NCBI RefSeq assembly: GCF_910592395.1
Contig: NC_088315.1
Coordinates: 14,985,808 to 15,049,807, forward strand
Direction: 5' to 3'
Source of the DNA: Lineus longissimus
Lineage: Eukaryota > Nemertea > Pilidiophora > Heteronemertea > Lineidae
Length of the DNA: 64,000 nucleotides
The notes beneath the pieces are model-generated. The model saw nothing but the letters and a program-made list of their open reading frames with translations. It had not been told where the DNA came from and searched no databases. The position numbers were made by a program, and so were the translations under genes. Each line of letters begins with the position of its first letter. Positions within the stretch are counted from its first letter, which is position 1. Below are positions 11,331 to 22,779 of the stretch, piece by piece.

Positions 11331-12464
11331 ACTGTCTTCGGGCCGAATGTGGTTCAGTCCGAAAATGATTTAAAATATTAGATAACGTAAATGAGCCGAG
11401 ATAGTGGTAAGCTTAAAGGGGCATTACCCCAGTTGAACTAGGAGTATAAGAGAAACTTAAAGGGGATTCGCCCCAGTTTAATTATGGATAGACTAAATCT
11501 GAAAAAGATCATTACATATAAAATATATAAGCGGTTTTGATTTCAACCTTCACGTACGGTAAGGTACGGGTTGGGTTATTGACGGAACAGTCAGAGATTG
11601 TGTTGGAATTAGTTGACTCAATTTAGTTGTTCAGATCACCTATAAAGATGATGCTCTCGCTTTGAGAATAATTGAGGCGTCACTGATTGTCTTCAAATTG
11701 GCTGTAGGTTGTTGTGACTGTTTGGTCGTGGACCTAAGCTGTACCTTCCCGGGTTGTTTGACATCACTTTAATTTCTTTAGCGAACCTCAAACAGGAATG
11801 GTTATAATAATAGAAATGTTTTATACATCATTTGAGAGAGAGTTGGATCGGGTCAGGCTATCGAAAGGTGTTTTTTTCACAAATATACAGCTGTTGCGCT
11901 GGTTCGGGCTTGATGTCGCCATTTGGGTTCGTCGGGACAATTGGCCGTAGTCACAGATGCTTTCTGGCATAAGGGCCAGAGTGGTCAGAACCGACAAATT
12001 CTGACGACCCTAGTGATGGCTTCTCGAGTACCTGATTGGTCGGGCATGACGTATCGGGGGGTGGGGGGGTGTCGTTTTCGACTGGGCATGCGCAACAGTT
12101 GGGTACTTAGGGAAGGGACGCTCCAGATCCCGGGACTTCTGGAGAGATTGCCGAGAATTGATTTTGACGACTCACGAGACCTCTTGTTTTTACCCGTAAT
12201 CAATCATCATTAAAGTAAGTTCCAGTACACGGCCGGTAAACTTTTAGAATTGTACCTCCACAAAAGTGTCTAAAAAAGACAATCTTTGATCACCCTACAA
12301 CCGTTTCCCATTCAATTCGTCGAAATCTACCTGGACAGACCCTTTGCAGGCTTCTATCGCCTGCACTGCAGGTCAAGATCTTAGACCTCTGGGGGACCCA
12401 CATCACCATAGGTTGGGTGTCCACTGACAATCTGGCTCTCACCTTTTAAGCCAGATCTCAGGGA

Positions 12465-12720
12465 GGACAACAGCGCTTGGTGACATTTCGGCAGTACCTG
12501 GGTAACGTTTATGTGAGGGCCGTGTACAAAACCATAGGATGCATTGGAAAGCTTGTCGTAATCATCTCTCAGCTGAACAGTTGTTTAAATGTGTGTACAT
12601 TTTGACAGAGTACACAGGGAGATACCTTTTTTCAGAAATGTGATGTCTAAAACTCTCATCTTATTATAATAAATTAAATTAAGACTTTGATAGTTTATTC
12701 AAATGGCATATTCTTATGAA
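12465..12720. repeat. Dispersed repeat family R1, 5'-truncated copy
   Basis: Starts within the family at ggtgacatttcggcagtacc, continues with gtgagggccgtgtacaaaac and the tail tgtctaaaact then tttattcaaatggcata, which matches the tails at 7190 and 11250. The tccgaaaac/tctaaaact tail shows the copies share several hundred bases. Confidence 0.65.
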
Positions 12721-13288
12721 TAATGAAGCCTAATTCTGTTAAGAATAAGTTGTTTGGTATACGTGAAGATTATAGGCGAAAAGCCAGAATTTATATCCGG
12801 AAGTGCAGTCCTTCCTTTATTTAGATAAAGCTGTATGAAAACCTTAAAGGGTAACTACTCTGGTGGTTTAACGAACCGTAGCTTTGCAAATCATTTATTA
12901 ACAACTTTTATTTCTACCCTTTTGATACGTGAAGGTATTGTTTGGGAACTCGGCGTCGAGATCAGACGCCGTCTTAAATTTTAGGGTGGTCCTCCATTTT
13001 GTGTGAGACTTGACAGTACGATCGTATTTTATTTTGGTCGGTTTGGTTGAATCGATTCTGACTTCGCTGAGAACTCAGACTGTCCTTTCACGGGGTTATT
13101 TGATGAATAGAACATATATTTAATGACAGGAAAACCATCCCAGCCCGAGGCCAACTGGAGGGTGTCGGGGCTTAATCTGTAAAGCGGCCCATCCACGTGC
13201 AATATTATTGTGCCAATAATATTGAGTCAATAATATTGAAAAATGTTTTGGGCACAAACGATTCCATAGTATTGTGCAATATTTGGGG

Positions 13289-13603
13289 TCATTTGCTTGA
13301 TTGCTGTACCTTATTTAGTTCTTTGCGGTAATTGGTTCGCAGAGAATTTAGCTTCTTCGTTAAGTCGTCCCTCGACGCTTTAGGGTACCTTTCCCTGTAC
13401 TTTTCCAACAAAGTTTGATATGCCGCATCCTTCTTGTTTCTGTCGCTATATTCTTTACTTTTTACTTTCCACAGAGCTGGAAGCTCACGATACAACTCAA
13501 TGCATGTAAGCATGAATTGCCGCTCCTCCAGTTTGGACATGGTGTCTCCGTGGTTTCCCGATGAAGAGTGAACAATAATTGGCTCACTGTCTATAGTGAC
13601 CAT
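13289..13603 (-). CDS. MADF-domain (Adf-1-like DNA-binding) exon inside a transposon
   Basis: 104 residues read in one frame from ATG at 13603. From about residue 27 the pattern F-M-L-T-C-I-E-L-Y-R-E-L-P-A-L-W, then Y-S-D-R-N-K-K-D-A-A-Y, then Y-P-K-A-S-R-D-D-L-T-K-K-L-N-S-L-R-T-N-Y-R-K-E matches the MADF fold, a three-helix Myb/SANT-like DNA-binding domain. A donor AAG|GTACAG just after Lys-Glu-Leu-Asn-Lys suggests the coding region continued in another exon, which I could not find. Its place beside the terminal repeat suggests a transposon-encoded DNA-binding accessory protein, not a host gene. Confidence 0.75.
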   Translation of the reverse strand: MVTIDSEPIIVHSSSGNHGDTMSKLEERQFMLTCIELYRELPALWKVKSKEYSDRNKKDAAYQTLLEKYRERYPKASRDDLTKKLNSLRTNYRKELNKVQQSSK

Positions 13604-14047
13604 TAAAGTTGCATGGGTTTTTTAACCTCATTTTGCGATAACCTCGTTTGTCCATAAGGGCTGACCGATTCGGGCGCAATCGGCATCATTGGCTGTGTTT
13701 GGCATCATAGGTGTGTCTCGTGAAGTGATTTTGGACAACAAACCATCGTATATATCTGTTTTTTTCGTTTTTCCATGTAATTTTGCCACGCCCCTTTTCC
13801 AGGGTGTTATTCATATTGATTTATTATGGTCATATGTACGTACATTCGTACAAGGGGACGAGCTTACTATGTTCCAACAAATCGAGTACATTCGCAAAAT
13901 GTTGATTTTTTGGACGCGTGTGAGTAGTGCAAATCGGCCACAAACAATTTATTCCATTTGATTCCATTTGATTCCATCGACAAATATTTAAAGAAAAGAA
14001 CGAATATCGTGCCAGTTCGATAGTTTCAGGTTTGATTAGTAAGGTTT

Positions 14048-14313
14048 GATCCGCGGGTGTGATAATGATATGCTACATTAGCCGATAATCAACCTGGGAT
14101 CGATGAAGTATTGCAGGTGTATGACTGTATGCAACTAAGCTTATGGTGAGCATTCGGAACGAGGTAATCACCGTAATTCCCGTCATCCATTAATGTTTAC
14201 ATCGTTCACTGCTTGCTTTCCGTACAAAATCAGTAAGTTTTCAGATGTCGAGGTGATGGAAATACTCATCGAAGTGTCAATTAGTTGTCTGTGAATCGCT
14301 GGCAGCATTGGTA
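14048..14313. repeat. Direct repeat A, copy 1
   Basis: 266 bp starting gatccgcgggtgtgataatg, nearly identical to 15823-16088. Located inside the MADF transposon. Confidence 0.95.
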
Positions 14314-14343
14314 ATATTATCAGTGCAGTGCCCTAGTAAGCGC

Positions 14344-14760
14344 GCAGCGCCTTTAGGTTGGGGGGAAACCCCCCAAACCCCCTGGTTGGGACCCTGCTAT
14401 AGTTCCTTCCGCCAATTTTTTGTTTTGATAGACAGTTTTCTCCGTGTATCGCATTAGCAGTAACTCAACTCCATCGTCATAATAGCCGGCAAAGAAATGG
14501 AAAATGTCCCCCCCCCGAAAGGTGTCCAGACTATGGTAGTCTGGGACTCTGGCAGATTCTAATGTAAAGTGCAAGCTCTATTGAACTCGCGCAACTGTCG
14601 CCATGGAGAGCCCCCCCCCCCAACCCCCGTCCTTCTGACATGTTTTAGCCAGTGCATTGGGGGGGGGGGGAAGGCCCCTCAAACCCCTATTGGCCTCTCA
14701 ATAAGTCCTTCCGAGCTGCTTACCCTGGGGCGCTCGAGTGGAACCCCCAAACCTTCATGA
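14344..14760. repeat. G/C-run dispersed repeat R2
   Basis: Alternating runs of G or C (up to 13) with blocks such as gtccttctgacatgttttag and ccagtgcattggggggg. The reverse complement of 14615-14660 matches 62985-63045. It sits in the apparent insertion that split the first AB unit of the surrounding transposon. Confidence 0.7.
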
Positions 14761-15664
14761 TGGTGCAGTCCTTTGACACGTTTAACCCAGAGCGAGGAAG
14801 AGGTACTCCTTTGATGGTACCCTAACTGCAACCCTCAACCATCATTACCCTTCCTTTTCACTGGCATGATATTGGCAAGACTCCCAAGAGGTCGTACTGG
14901 TGGCTTCCTTGAGACAATTGCTTGTGGTCGTACCTGGGCAACCAATACAAGGGGTCAGGGATCTAGGGATCAGGTTTTTCCCCCACCAACATGTTGCTGA
15001 ATGGTTAATGCATAAAAAATTGGTTGGAAAGGGTTTTTGCTGGCCAAGAGACTTGAAGACACTTTACTCTTGAGGAACACCAGACTGATGAACAAAGAAC
15101 TCAAGGAACATAGAACCCTCTTCATACCTGGGAGCATAAAAAGCCTGCTAGCGAATATTGATTATTCTTTAGAAAAAAACAGAAGATCTGCAAAACCAAT
15201 GGTACCCTATAAAAACATACATTCCTCCTTGAGGTGTCTTCGGATCCCACCACGGCCCATGTGGAATTCGTTCAAAAGGTTTATTGAAATCTCAAAATAA
15301 CATTTTTTTTCTCGAAACGCCTGCCCGTCTTTTGCTTCATTAATTCGGGATTATATCCATTTTAAGCATCTTTTGGATATTATTACTAAAGTTTCAAAAA
15401 TCAAAACACATATGTCGGGGGGTAAACCCCCTGAAATTGAAGTGTGATTAAAAAACAGTATGAATATTCATGTGGTTCTCTCTCGGAGCTCAGAATAGTC
15501 GAGTTGCTTCATTCGCGCGTTTATCTCTTCTGGCTGCCATTTTAAGTCAAATTTAAGCCATTTGAAACGAATCCATGGACTTGAGAAACATTGTTTACAT
15601 TGGATACGTCGTATGCACGTTAACCATAGTAGCGCTTCGCAGAAAAGCCTTCTGCTGCGCGCTG

Positions 15665-15822
15665 ATGACCTGGTTTGGGTGACACTGACTGACAGAGTTG
15701 CACTTGCAGCCTGATGCGGATGGCCGGTGAATTCTGAAGTCAACGTATACGTATAGGCCGGACATCCTAAACAGCGTCCACCAGCGTCCACCAGGTTTCA
15801 AAGTTATCAAAATTATATTTTC
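15665..15822. repeat. Direct repeat B, copy 1
   Basis: 158 bp starting atgacctggtttgggtgaca, the same as 16088-16245. It ends exactly where repeat A copy 2 begins. Confidence 0.95.
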
Positions 15823-16088
15823 GATCCGGGGGTGTGATAATGATATGCTACATTAGCCGATAATCAACCTGGGATCGATGAAGTATTGCAGGTGTATGAC
15901 TGTATGCAACTAAGCTTATGGTGAGCATTCGGAACGAGGTAATCACCGTAATTCCCGTCATCCATTAATGTTTACATCGTTCACTGCTTGCTTTCCGTAC
16001 AAAATCAGTAAGTTTTCAGATGTCGAGGTGATGGAAATACTCATCGAAGTGTCAATTAGTTGTCTGTGAATCGCTGGCAGCATTGGTA
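15823..16088. repeat. Direct repeat A, copy 2
   Basis: 266 bp copy of 14048-14313, flanked directly on both sides by the two copies of repeat B. Confidence 0.95.
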
Positions 16089-16245
16089 TGACCTGGTTTG
16101 GGTGACACTGACTGACAGAGTTGCACTTGCAGCCTGATGCGGATGGCCGGTGAATTCTGAAGTCAACGTATACGTATAGGCCGGACATCCTAAACAGCGT
16201 CCACCAGCGTCCACCAGGTTTCAAAGTTATCAAAATTATATTTTC
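16088..16245. repeat. Direct repeat B, copy 2
   Basis: 158 bp copy of 15665-15822, abutting the end of repeat A copy 2. Confidence 0.95.
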
Positions 16246-17115
16246 TTGACATAAATCAATAAAATAGGTTATTTAAAACATATTTTGCAAGTTTTATTGC
16301 AATATAGCTTCACACCACAAGTTTGTTGTGGCAATCTACGTCATCATGTCTTTAGTGGCCGCATCAGGGACACCATGCTAAGTCACATAAAGTGTGTCGT
16401 GGAGGTGTGTCCGCCAGACTACCGCGTGATTGGTTGACCTAGTTGATATCTGTGTCAATTCGTTGTTTTTGCGACGACCAATAATGACGAATCATCAGCA
16501 AGAGTATTGACTTGTCGTAGTGGCCGGTAAGGGCGATGGGACGAGGCCTTACCACTAAGTCCGTAGTGTAACTAGTTGTAACAACCCTTCTTGGTTTATG
16601 CACATTTTGCAGTATTTATACCCTTAAAGAAGCAAATGCTTTCAGCACATATAATCTGTGCCTCTTAATGATTCAGCAATATCTAGAAATCATCACTTGC
16701 GTGTTTCCAGGGAATGTGAAGATTTTTTTCATATTTTTGCATTTTTCTCCAAATATAGGGTTTAAAATGTGCCTTAGCCTGATTATACTTCTAAGCTCTT
16801 CAATTAGTACTCGCATTTTGGTCTGGTGGTCCGCCATCTTGGATTCAGTAAGTGAACCTATTGGTCCAGTCCCTGTTGACAACATTATAGCAATCATTTC
16901 TCACAGTGAGCCATTATCGCTGAAGGGCTTGTTTGTCAATATTATTGGCAGGAACCACCCACAGGCCAATAATATTGCACAACCGTCAATAAAAATCAAA
17001 TAATTTTGATTTTGCTCAATATATTGTACAATGCTTTGATATGACAGGTAGACGGTCAATAATATTGCACAACCCGGAATATTGCACAATAATATTGCAC
17101 GTGGATGGGCCGCTT

Positions 17116-18806
17116 GGATTCATCAGGGAATGAACGAGGATAAGCTGTAATTGGTTATTTAAACACGAATGCTTTTGTGCCCACATAATCCGGCATAACA
17201 TCAGGATTGAATTTCCCAACTTGGAACAAGGTAACATCTGCATGTCTTTTTCAAGGCCTTAGTGTTCAGTCATGCGTAGCAGCATGGGCGTGACAATGGC
17301 ATCAACGGAAAGCTCACAGCTTTCGATTTTTACTATGATGCAATGCCAAAAGTGTTAAAATGCATGATCTCATCACATTAACCCTTTTTGCCAGGATTAC
17401 CTTTTTTCTGGGACAACCTGTAGAAATCAGTAACCTATAGTCAAAAAGGAATTCCGCTCACACACTGATGTTTCTTTTGAATGCGAAATTTCTGCCAATC
17501 AAATCAAATAAGCTATTTTGTCCTTGAAAAAAAGGTAAAGCGACTGGTGTTGATATGATCACTACAGAACACTTACTACGTTGAATATCCCCAGTGTTGT
17601 GTAGTCTTCTGGGTCAGATTATTTCTGTGATGTTTAGTTGGCATCTTGTAGGTGTTGACATGCTTCTTGGCTCTATTGTCCCGGTGTTGAAGAAGCCTAC
17701 TCTGGACCCTAATGTACCGGGTAACTGTCATGACTTGTTATTCAAAAATTGTAGAATGCCTCATTAAACCGAACTGTCAAAATTGCTGTGACACTCAATT
17801 TGAGTTCATGTCAGACCTAGGTACTGATCAGCCATGTGCTTTTTTACACGACACTCTCACGTACTTGAACTCTAACCCCAGTCCTGTATATGTATGTAGT
17901 CTGGATACGTAGAAATGCTTTGACCGTATTTGACATGGGTAGGTGATAAAGCTTGGAACCAGTGAAACCTTGAAACCAGTGATAAACCTTGGAATCAGTC
18001 GTAAAAATGCATAAAAACATGAAATAATGCCATTTGAACCTAAGGTGGTTACGAATCAATATTTGGAGCTTATTTTTACATGATCAGATCGGAATTTGAC
18101 GGTAGTTTAGAAGTCAGTCGCATATCCGATTCAATAATCTATATTTTAGAACAACCCAGTCATACCTAGCCTCCAGTGTACATTACTGATCTCCCAAATA
18201 TAGGTATGCACGTCACGACAAGCCCACCACACACCCATAATATGGACCAATCAGCGCTCCGCTTACTACGCCACCACACGGGGCCTATTTGAACTACGGA
18301 GCGGTGTGATCATACAGGGTGATGCAGAGAAGATTGACTACATCATGCAGTACCGGTGTAGAAGTTTAAAATGTCCTAGGATAAAATGTCCGGGAACAAA
18401 GGATTCTATTATGCGCTGAGCTATTGACGGTCATTGCCTCTATAGAACCATATGCCATAATCTGTCAGAATACAATAGGCCCGGACACTTTTTCTAGGGG
18501 GGGGGGGGGGGCACTTTTTACTTTTACACCGGCTTGCACTTATCCGTAGAAACATAGATGAAGGTTTATTACCGAAGGTTTTAGCCGGGTTTGGAGATGA
18601 AAAATGTGAATAAATTCCTTCGCTGTGAGCGATTTCGTACATATTCATGTACACATCGAGGGATGTAGAGATATTTTCGTGATGTAACCAGTTCTAAGCG
18701 GACACATTTTTTAGTGATTCCCGTGTGCATGTTTGTCATATCTACTGAGCTTTATCAGAGCATTATATATACAAATGATTCTTCTAATAAAAACGTTTTA
18801 TTTTAG
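17116..18806. other. Non-coding stretch with a repeat fragment at 17935-18000
   Basis: No coding signal was recognised. The block around 17950-18000 (ataaagcttggaaccagtga, ataaaccttggaatcagtc) is the inverted counterpart of 22780-22860. A poly-G run lies at 18498-18511. Confidence 0.6.
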
Positions 18807-18808
18807 TA

Positions 18809-19826
18809 CAGTGGAACCCCGGTCGGCGACCACCTCAGTAACGCGACCACCCCGCGAACACGACCAAAATTCTCCGGTCCCGAATGGTTTTCTCTCTAAT
18901 TCTCATTAACTGGCCCTCGCTAACACGACCACCCCGGTACCCAGACCGCGACCACCAGCTTGGTCGGTCCCAAACTGCAAATTAACCCCGCTAACGCGAC
19001 CATGAGGCCTAATTGCCGTAATCAACCATGACCGCATCGTATCAATTGGCACCTTCTCGCAAATCCGTGTTGATAGTTAGCACCTCGAACACAATGACCA
19101 TGGGAATCCATATGAAAATAAATGATGTGTAAGTGAGTTTGATCAAATGTAAGCGCAAATAAAATGAAGAATAAACTTTCTTTTCGACTCACGGTTTGTT
19201 TTTCATCATTTAGTATTAAATGATGTCAAGAGGCATGCGCACGTAGTTTTTAGGACAAATAAATTATGTTGATTAGTAAGAGTACCGATACTCAAAGTAA
19301 AGAATGCTTACTACGTCGTAATATTGATAAAATACGTTTTTAAAAAGATGATTTAATCAGTACCAGTTCAAATTGGCTGAAGTTAAAGCAGGAAGACATC
19401 AGGAAGAATTCTCAACATCTTCTCACATCACCTCTCTCAATGTTAGCGGGAATATTAGCTTGACATCAAGAAGGGCAGCTGCCGATGGTGTGAATGACAT
19501 GCTTGCTCTAATTAGCATGCTCAAGTTTTAATGTAATGTTTGGTCTAATTAGCTCTCGTCAGTTTATTTACTCATTCACATAAGTTGTAAATTAAACGCA
19601 AAACACTCAAGAAAATTATTTTTTATTCGTGATATACACACAAATTATCGAATCACCCGGTGGCGTAGTCATTAATGCATGTCAATGTACACACAGCATA
19701 TCTGCTAGGACGATGTTTTGGCGGGAAAACCTACTTATGATTCTTAAATTCACTAACGCGACCACCCCGGTAACACGACCACTTCGGCTTAGTCCCTTGG
19801 GAGGTCGTGTTACCGGGGTTCCACTG
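18809..19826. mobile_element. Tigger/pogo-like miniature transposon (1018 bp) with TA duplication
   Basis: Starts cagtggaaccccggt at 18809 and ends accggggttccactg at 19826, flanked on both sides by TA (18807-18808 and 19827-19828). CAGTGGAACC-type ends with TA target duplications are typical of Tigger elements. Sub-terminal gcgaccaccccg motifs recur inside both ends. No transposase reading frame remains. Confidence 0.9.
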
Positions 19827-20161
19827 TATATGGAATACAAAACAAAAGCTTTCTTTTGCTTTCATAGAAGAGCAATAATTAGATATATGCAAATGGCGGC
19901 CCGTCATGAATATACTGTAGTTTCATGAAAATAACACCACTTCGGGATATTCAAGGTCCGGCCTCTTCTCTCGAGTCTATTCACCAGAGGTAACCAATGA
20001 GTGACTTCGCTGGCCCTTGTGATGGCTCAGCCGAGCTGTCACGGTGACGCTAAACCACTTATTACCGCAGTCCTATTGATTCGAAGTGTTGTGGGCCTAC
20101 TGGTCGATGAGTGCGCATGTGGAATGACGTAAATGGTAAGGCCACTCGCCGACCGTTTATA

Positions 20162-22256
20162 CAGGTTGTCTCATAAAACTGAAGCACCTTTTAGATTGAT
20201 CCAAACCCCCCAAAACAAAAAAAGTTCTTATTGAAACTCTGAAGAAAAATCTACAAATGCTTGCATTAGTAAAGCAAAGTGATATTCAGGCAATGATAGT
20301 AGTCACGAAATTCCGAAGAAAAACGAGGAGCTCATCCTCTGTTTTTCTACAACCCTCTTTTTTTATTTAGACTCCCTAGGCCTACGTGCGAGAAAACAGA
20401 ATCGAAGTTTCTAGGATTTGTGGTTTTCTTGAGGAATTCTAGGGCCTCTTAGGCCTATAAATGAAGCCCAACTGAGGGTACCCACATTGCAGACAACCTG
20501 TGCAACAATGGATGCTGTAGAGCTGCTGAGAAAACGACGCCGGCGCTACACCGTGACAGAAAAACTTGCCTACCTGAGAGACCAGAAGGAGGCACTGGTG
20601 AACGGTACGGTGCGCAGTATGAGAGAGTTCGCCGCCCACTATAACATCCCCTGGGAGACGTTTAGAAGGTGGAATCTCGAGGACCTCGAGCAGAAGCAAG
20701 ATGAAGGGCATGGCCGGAAGAAGACGATGATGGAGCCCCGTGATCCGTTATGGCCACAGGTTGAGGACCAGCTTTACCAATGGCTGCAGCAGATGAGACA
20801 GCGTCGCCTCGCAGTCTCCGTTCTCGACATTCAAGATAAGGCGTTGGTAGTGTGGAAAAGCTGGTGGAAAGCAAAGCTGGTGGAATGAGTTAGCCCAAGA
20901 TGTCAGAGAAGGGATTCAGCATTGTCGCTCTCAGCTATGGGATTTCAACGCATCCATAGGCTGGGTGGAGTGCTTGATGAAGAGACGCCACGTGTCCCCA
21001 CGGAAGGTGACCAAGGATACAACGACCGTCCCCGCTGATGCTGCTGCAAGGATCCAGACCTTCCGAGATGCGGTTACTGGGAGAATCGATCGTCTTGATA
21101 TACAGATGCGGTTCTTCTTTAACATGGACCAAACCTTTGTCCTGTTTGATATGAGAACCATGTACACGGCCAACACCACGGGGGAAAAGGCCATAGACGT
21201 CTGATCATCCAGGTCCAATACTAAGCTGGGATGCACCGTCACCCTCTGCATCGCAGCCTCTGTAGCAAAGTTGCCGGCGCACATCACCTTCCCCAGAAGA
21301 GGTTTCGTCCGGGTGTTTGCAGCCCTCCAAGACAACCCACCAGCAGATGTAAAGATTACCCTATCGGAAACTGGTTGGATGAGGGAGGAAACGGCACACA
21401 ACTGGTTAGATGAAGTCCTATCACCCTACGTCACCGACAACGAGACCGACCAGTTCCTGTTAATCGTCGATCATTATCAGGTCCACCGGACAGAGAACTT
21501 CCGGACGAGAGTCCGCGACATGAGAGGCAGCCTGGATTATGTACCTGCTGGTTGCACATCCCTCGTACAACCGTTATACGTTGCAGTCATGAAGTCCTTC
21601 AAATGTCACGTACGGCGACAATGGAAATCGTGGAAGAAGGACCACACGGACGAAAGAGGAGACTGCCCTCACATCGGCCTGAGAGACGTGACCAACATCA
21701 TCAGAGATGCCTGGGATGGTGTTGATGAGGACGTTATCGTCAACTGATTTGAAGCATCGTTTCGATCAAGGCCAATCGAAGCTGGAACACATGCTATCTT
21801 GGAGGAAGAAGAGGAGACTGCCGTGGATGGACCAGAGTTCGTGAATGTAGTCGAGGAGGACATTGTGATGGACTTGAATTGACTGTGGGTGTTGTGAATG
21901 ATTGTGGGTACGATTCTGAAAGCTGGACAATCTAATAATGTGTATCTTTAGCTTTGAAAATAAATTGAATCGGGATTTGCATCGTTCTTTTTTATTCCTT
22001 CACTGATCACTTCGGACAAGACTGTACATTCAGAGGGATGTTCGTTTTTTCTCCAGATATGTGACGGACAACTTCTCATTCTTACCAATTTCGCACTGCA
22101 AAGTATCTTTGAAAGCCCGAAGCTGGTAAGGAATGAAAAGACCCGAAGACATGCTTCATTACCTCCCTGAGCAGTGCCTCACTTTGAAAGGGCAGGTCAG
22201 TCCCTAAAACCAGCAGAAGCCAATATGTCAGTTGGACTTTTTTCATGGACACCCTG
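20162..22256 (+). mobile_element. Pogo-like transposon (2.1 kb), decayed
   Basis: Left end caggttgtctcataaaactg and right end (reverse complement) cagggtgtccatgaaaaaag are imperfect inverted repeats flanked by TA (20160-20161, 22257-22258). Between them lies a pogo-type transposase pseudogene in the plus direction. Degenerate copies of the right-end motif follow outside at about 22275 and 22325 (gggacacccttt, gggacactcagt). Confidence 0.8.
20508..21882 (+). pseudogene. Pogo/jerky-like DDE transposase pseudogene
   Basis: The first part (20508-20888) has a basic CENP-B-type helix-turn-helix start, with RRRRYTVTEKLAYL and REFAAHYNIPWETFRRW. After a frameshift near 20880 the next frame has N-A-S-I-G-W-V-E-C-L-M-K-R-R-H-V-S (second DNA-binding half). 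The DDE core shows N-M-D-Q-T (first Asp) and L-I-V-D-H-Y-Q-V-H (second Asp). The third site reads Q-P-L-Y-V-A-V-M-K-S-F-K, where the family has QPLDV, so a GAC to TAC change at 21577 removes the third catalytic Asp. In-frame TGA codons sit at 21202 and 21745. An acidic tail ends at 21882. Not functional as it stands. Confidence 0.88.
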
Positions 22257-22779
22257 TACACTATCTGCCATTAGCACTGGGACACCCTTTACACTACCAA
22301 TGACGATTAGTTGAAAATGTTCTGGGACACTCAGTACAATGGCCGAAGGCCCGATTCCATTATCCCATTCATAGGAGACCTACGAATCGGTTTCAACAAC
22401 CCAAACAATAAGGATTGGACTCGAAACTGAAGTATATTGGATATGAGGCCTGGACAACCCTCTCTGGAATACCAGCCAATGATCGGCCTTCTCAACAGCT
22501 CTGTTCGCCACCCTATGAGTCAGGGGCGGCGACACCGGCTGTTAATGAAGTGGTGTTATTTTCATGAAACTACAGTAAGTTTATTTTTTAACGACAACAA
22601 CACATTTCCAATGCATTCAATGATGACGTCATCCTCCACAAAAAGGTTGATTTTGGAACTACTGGCAAATTGCTATCAATAAAGTCAGCTGGGACGAGAT
22701 TGGCAGTTGGGAGGGTATAAATCGTGGAAGGAACGCGCCCGATTTCACGCGGTACTTGCACAGTGATGCCACGGTTCAG

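Larger units (their letters stand above)
13182..17115. mobile_element. DNA transposon with 32-bp perfect terminal inverted repeats and a MADF-domain exon
   Basis: The left end 13182-13213 (starting aagcggcccatccacgtgca) is the exact reverse complement of 17084-17115. Just inside, both ends carry further aataatattg-rich inverted sequence. The element is 3.93 kb and holds a MADF-domain exon on the minus strand plus duplicated blocks, but no recognisable transposase, so it is a non-autonomous or decayed copy. Flanking bases show no clear target-site duplication (cttaatctgta on the left, ggattcatc on the right), so the superfamily cannot be assigned. MADF proteins accompany several transposase families. 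Confidence 0.88.
19915..22575. mobile_element. Outer TA-flanked element, interrupted by the pogo-like element
   Basis: 19913-19943 is the exact reverse complement of 22547-22577 (31 bp including the TA on each side; motif tgtagtttcatgaaaataac). This gives an element of 19915-22575 with TA duplications. Without the nested pogo-like element (20162-22256) only about 570 bp remains, so the host was a miniature inverted-repeat element. Confidence 0.78.

Noticed and set aside
15468-16233. Short minus-strand open frames covering repeat B (M-I-T-L-K-P-G-G-R-W-W and the like)
   Set aside because: They appear twice only because the DNA is duplicated; no family motif or splice logic was seen.
13170-17126. 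8- or 9-bp target duplication around the MADF transposon
   Set aside because: Flanks cttaatctgta and ggattcatc do not match at any length from 2 to 10.
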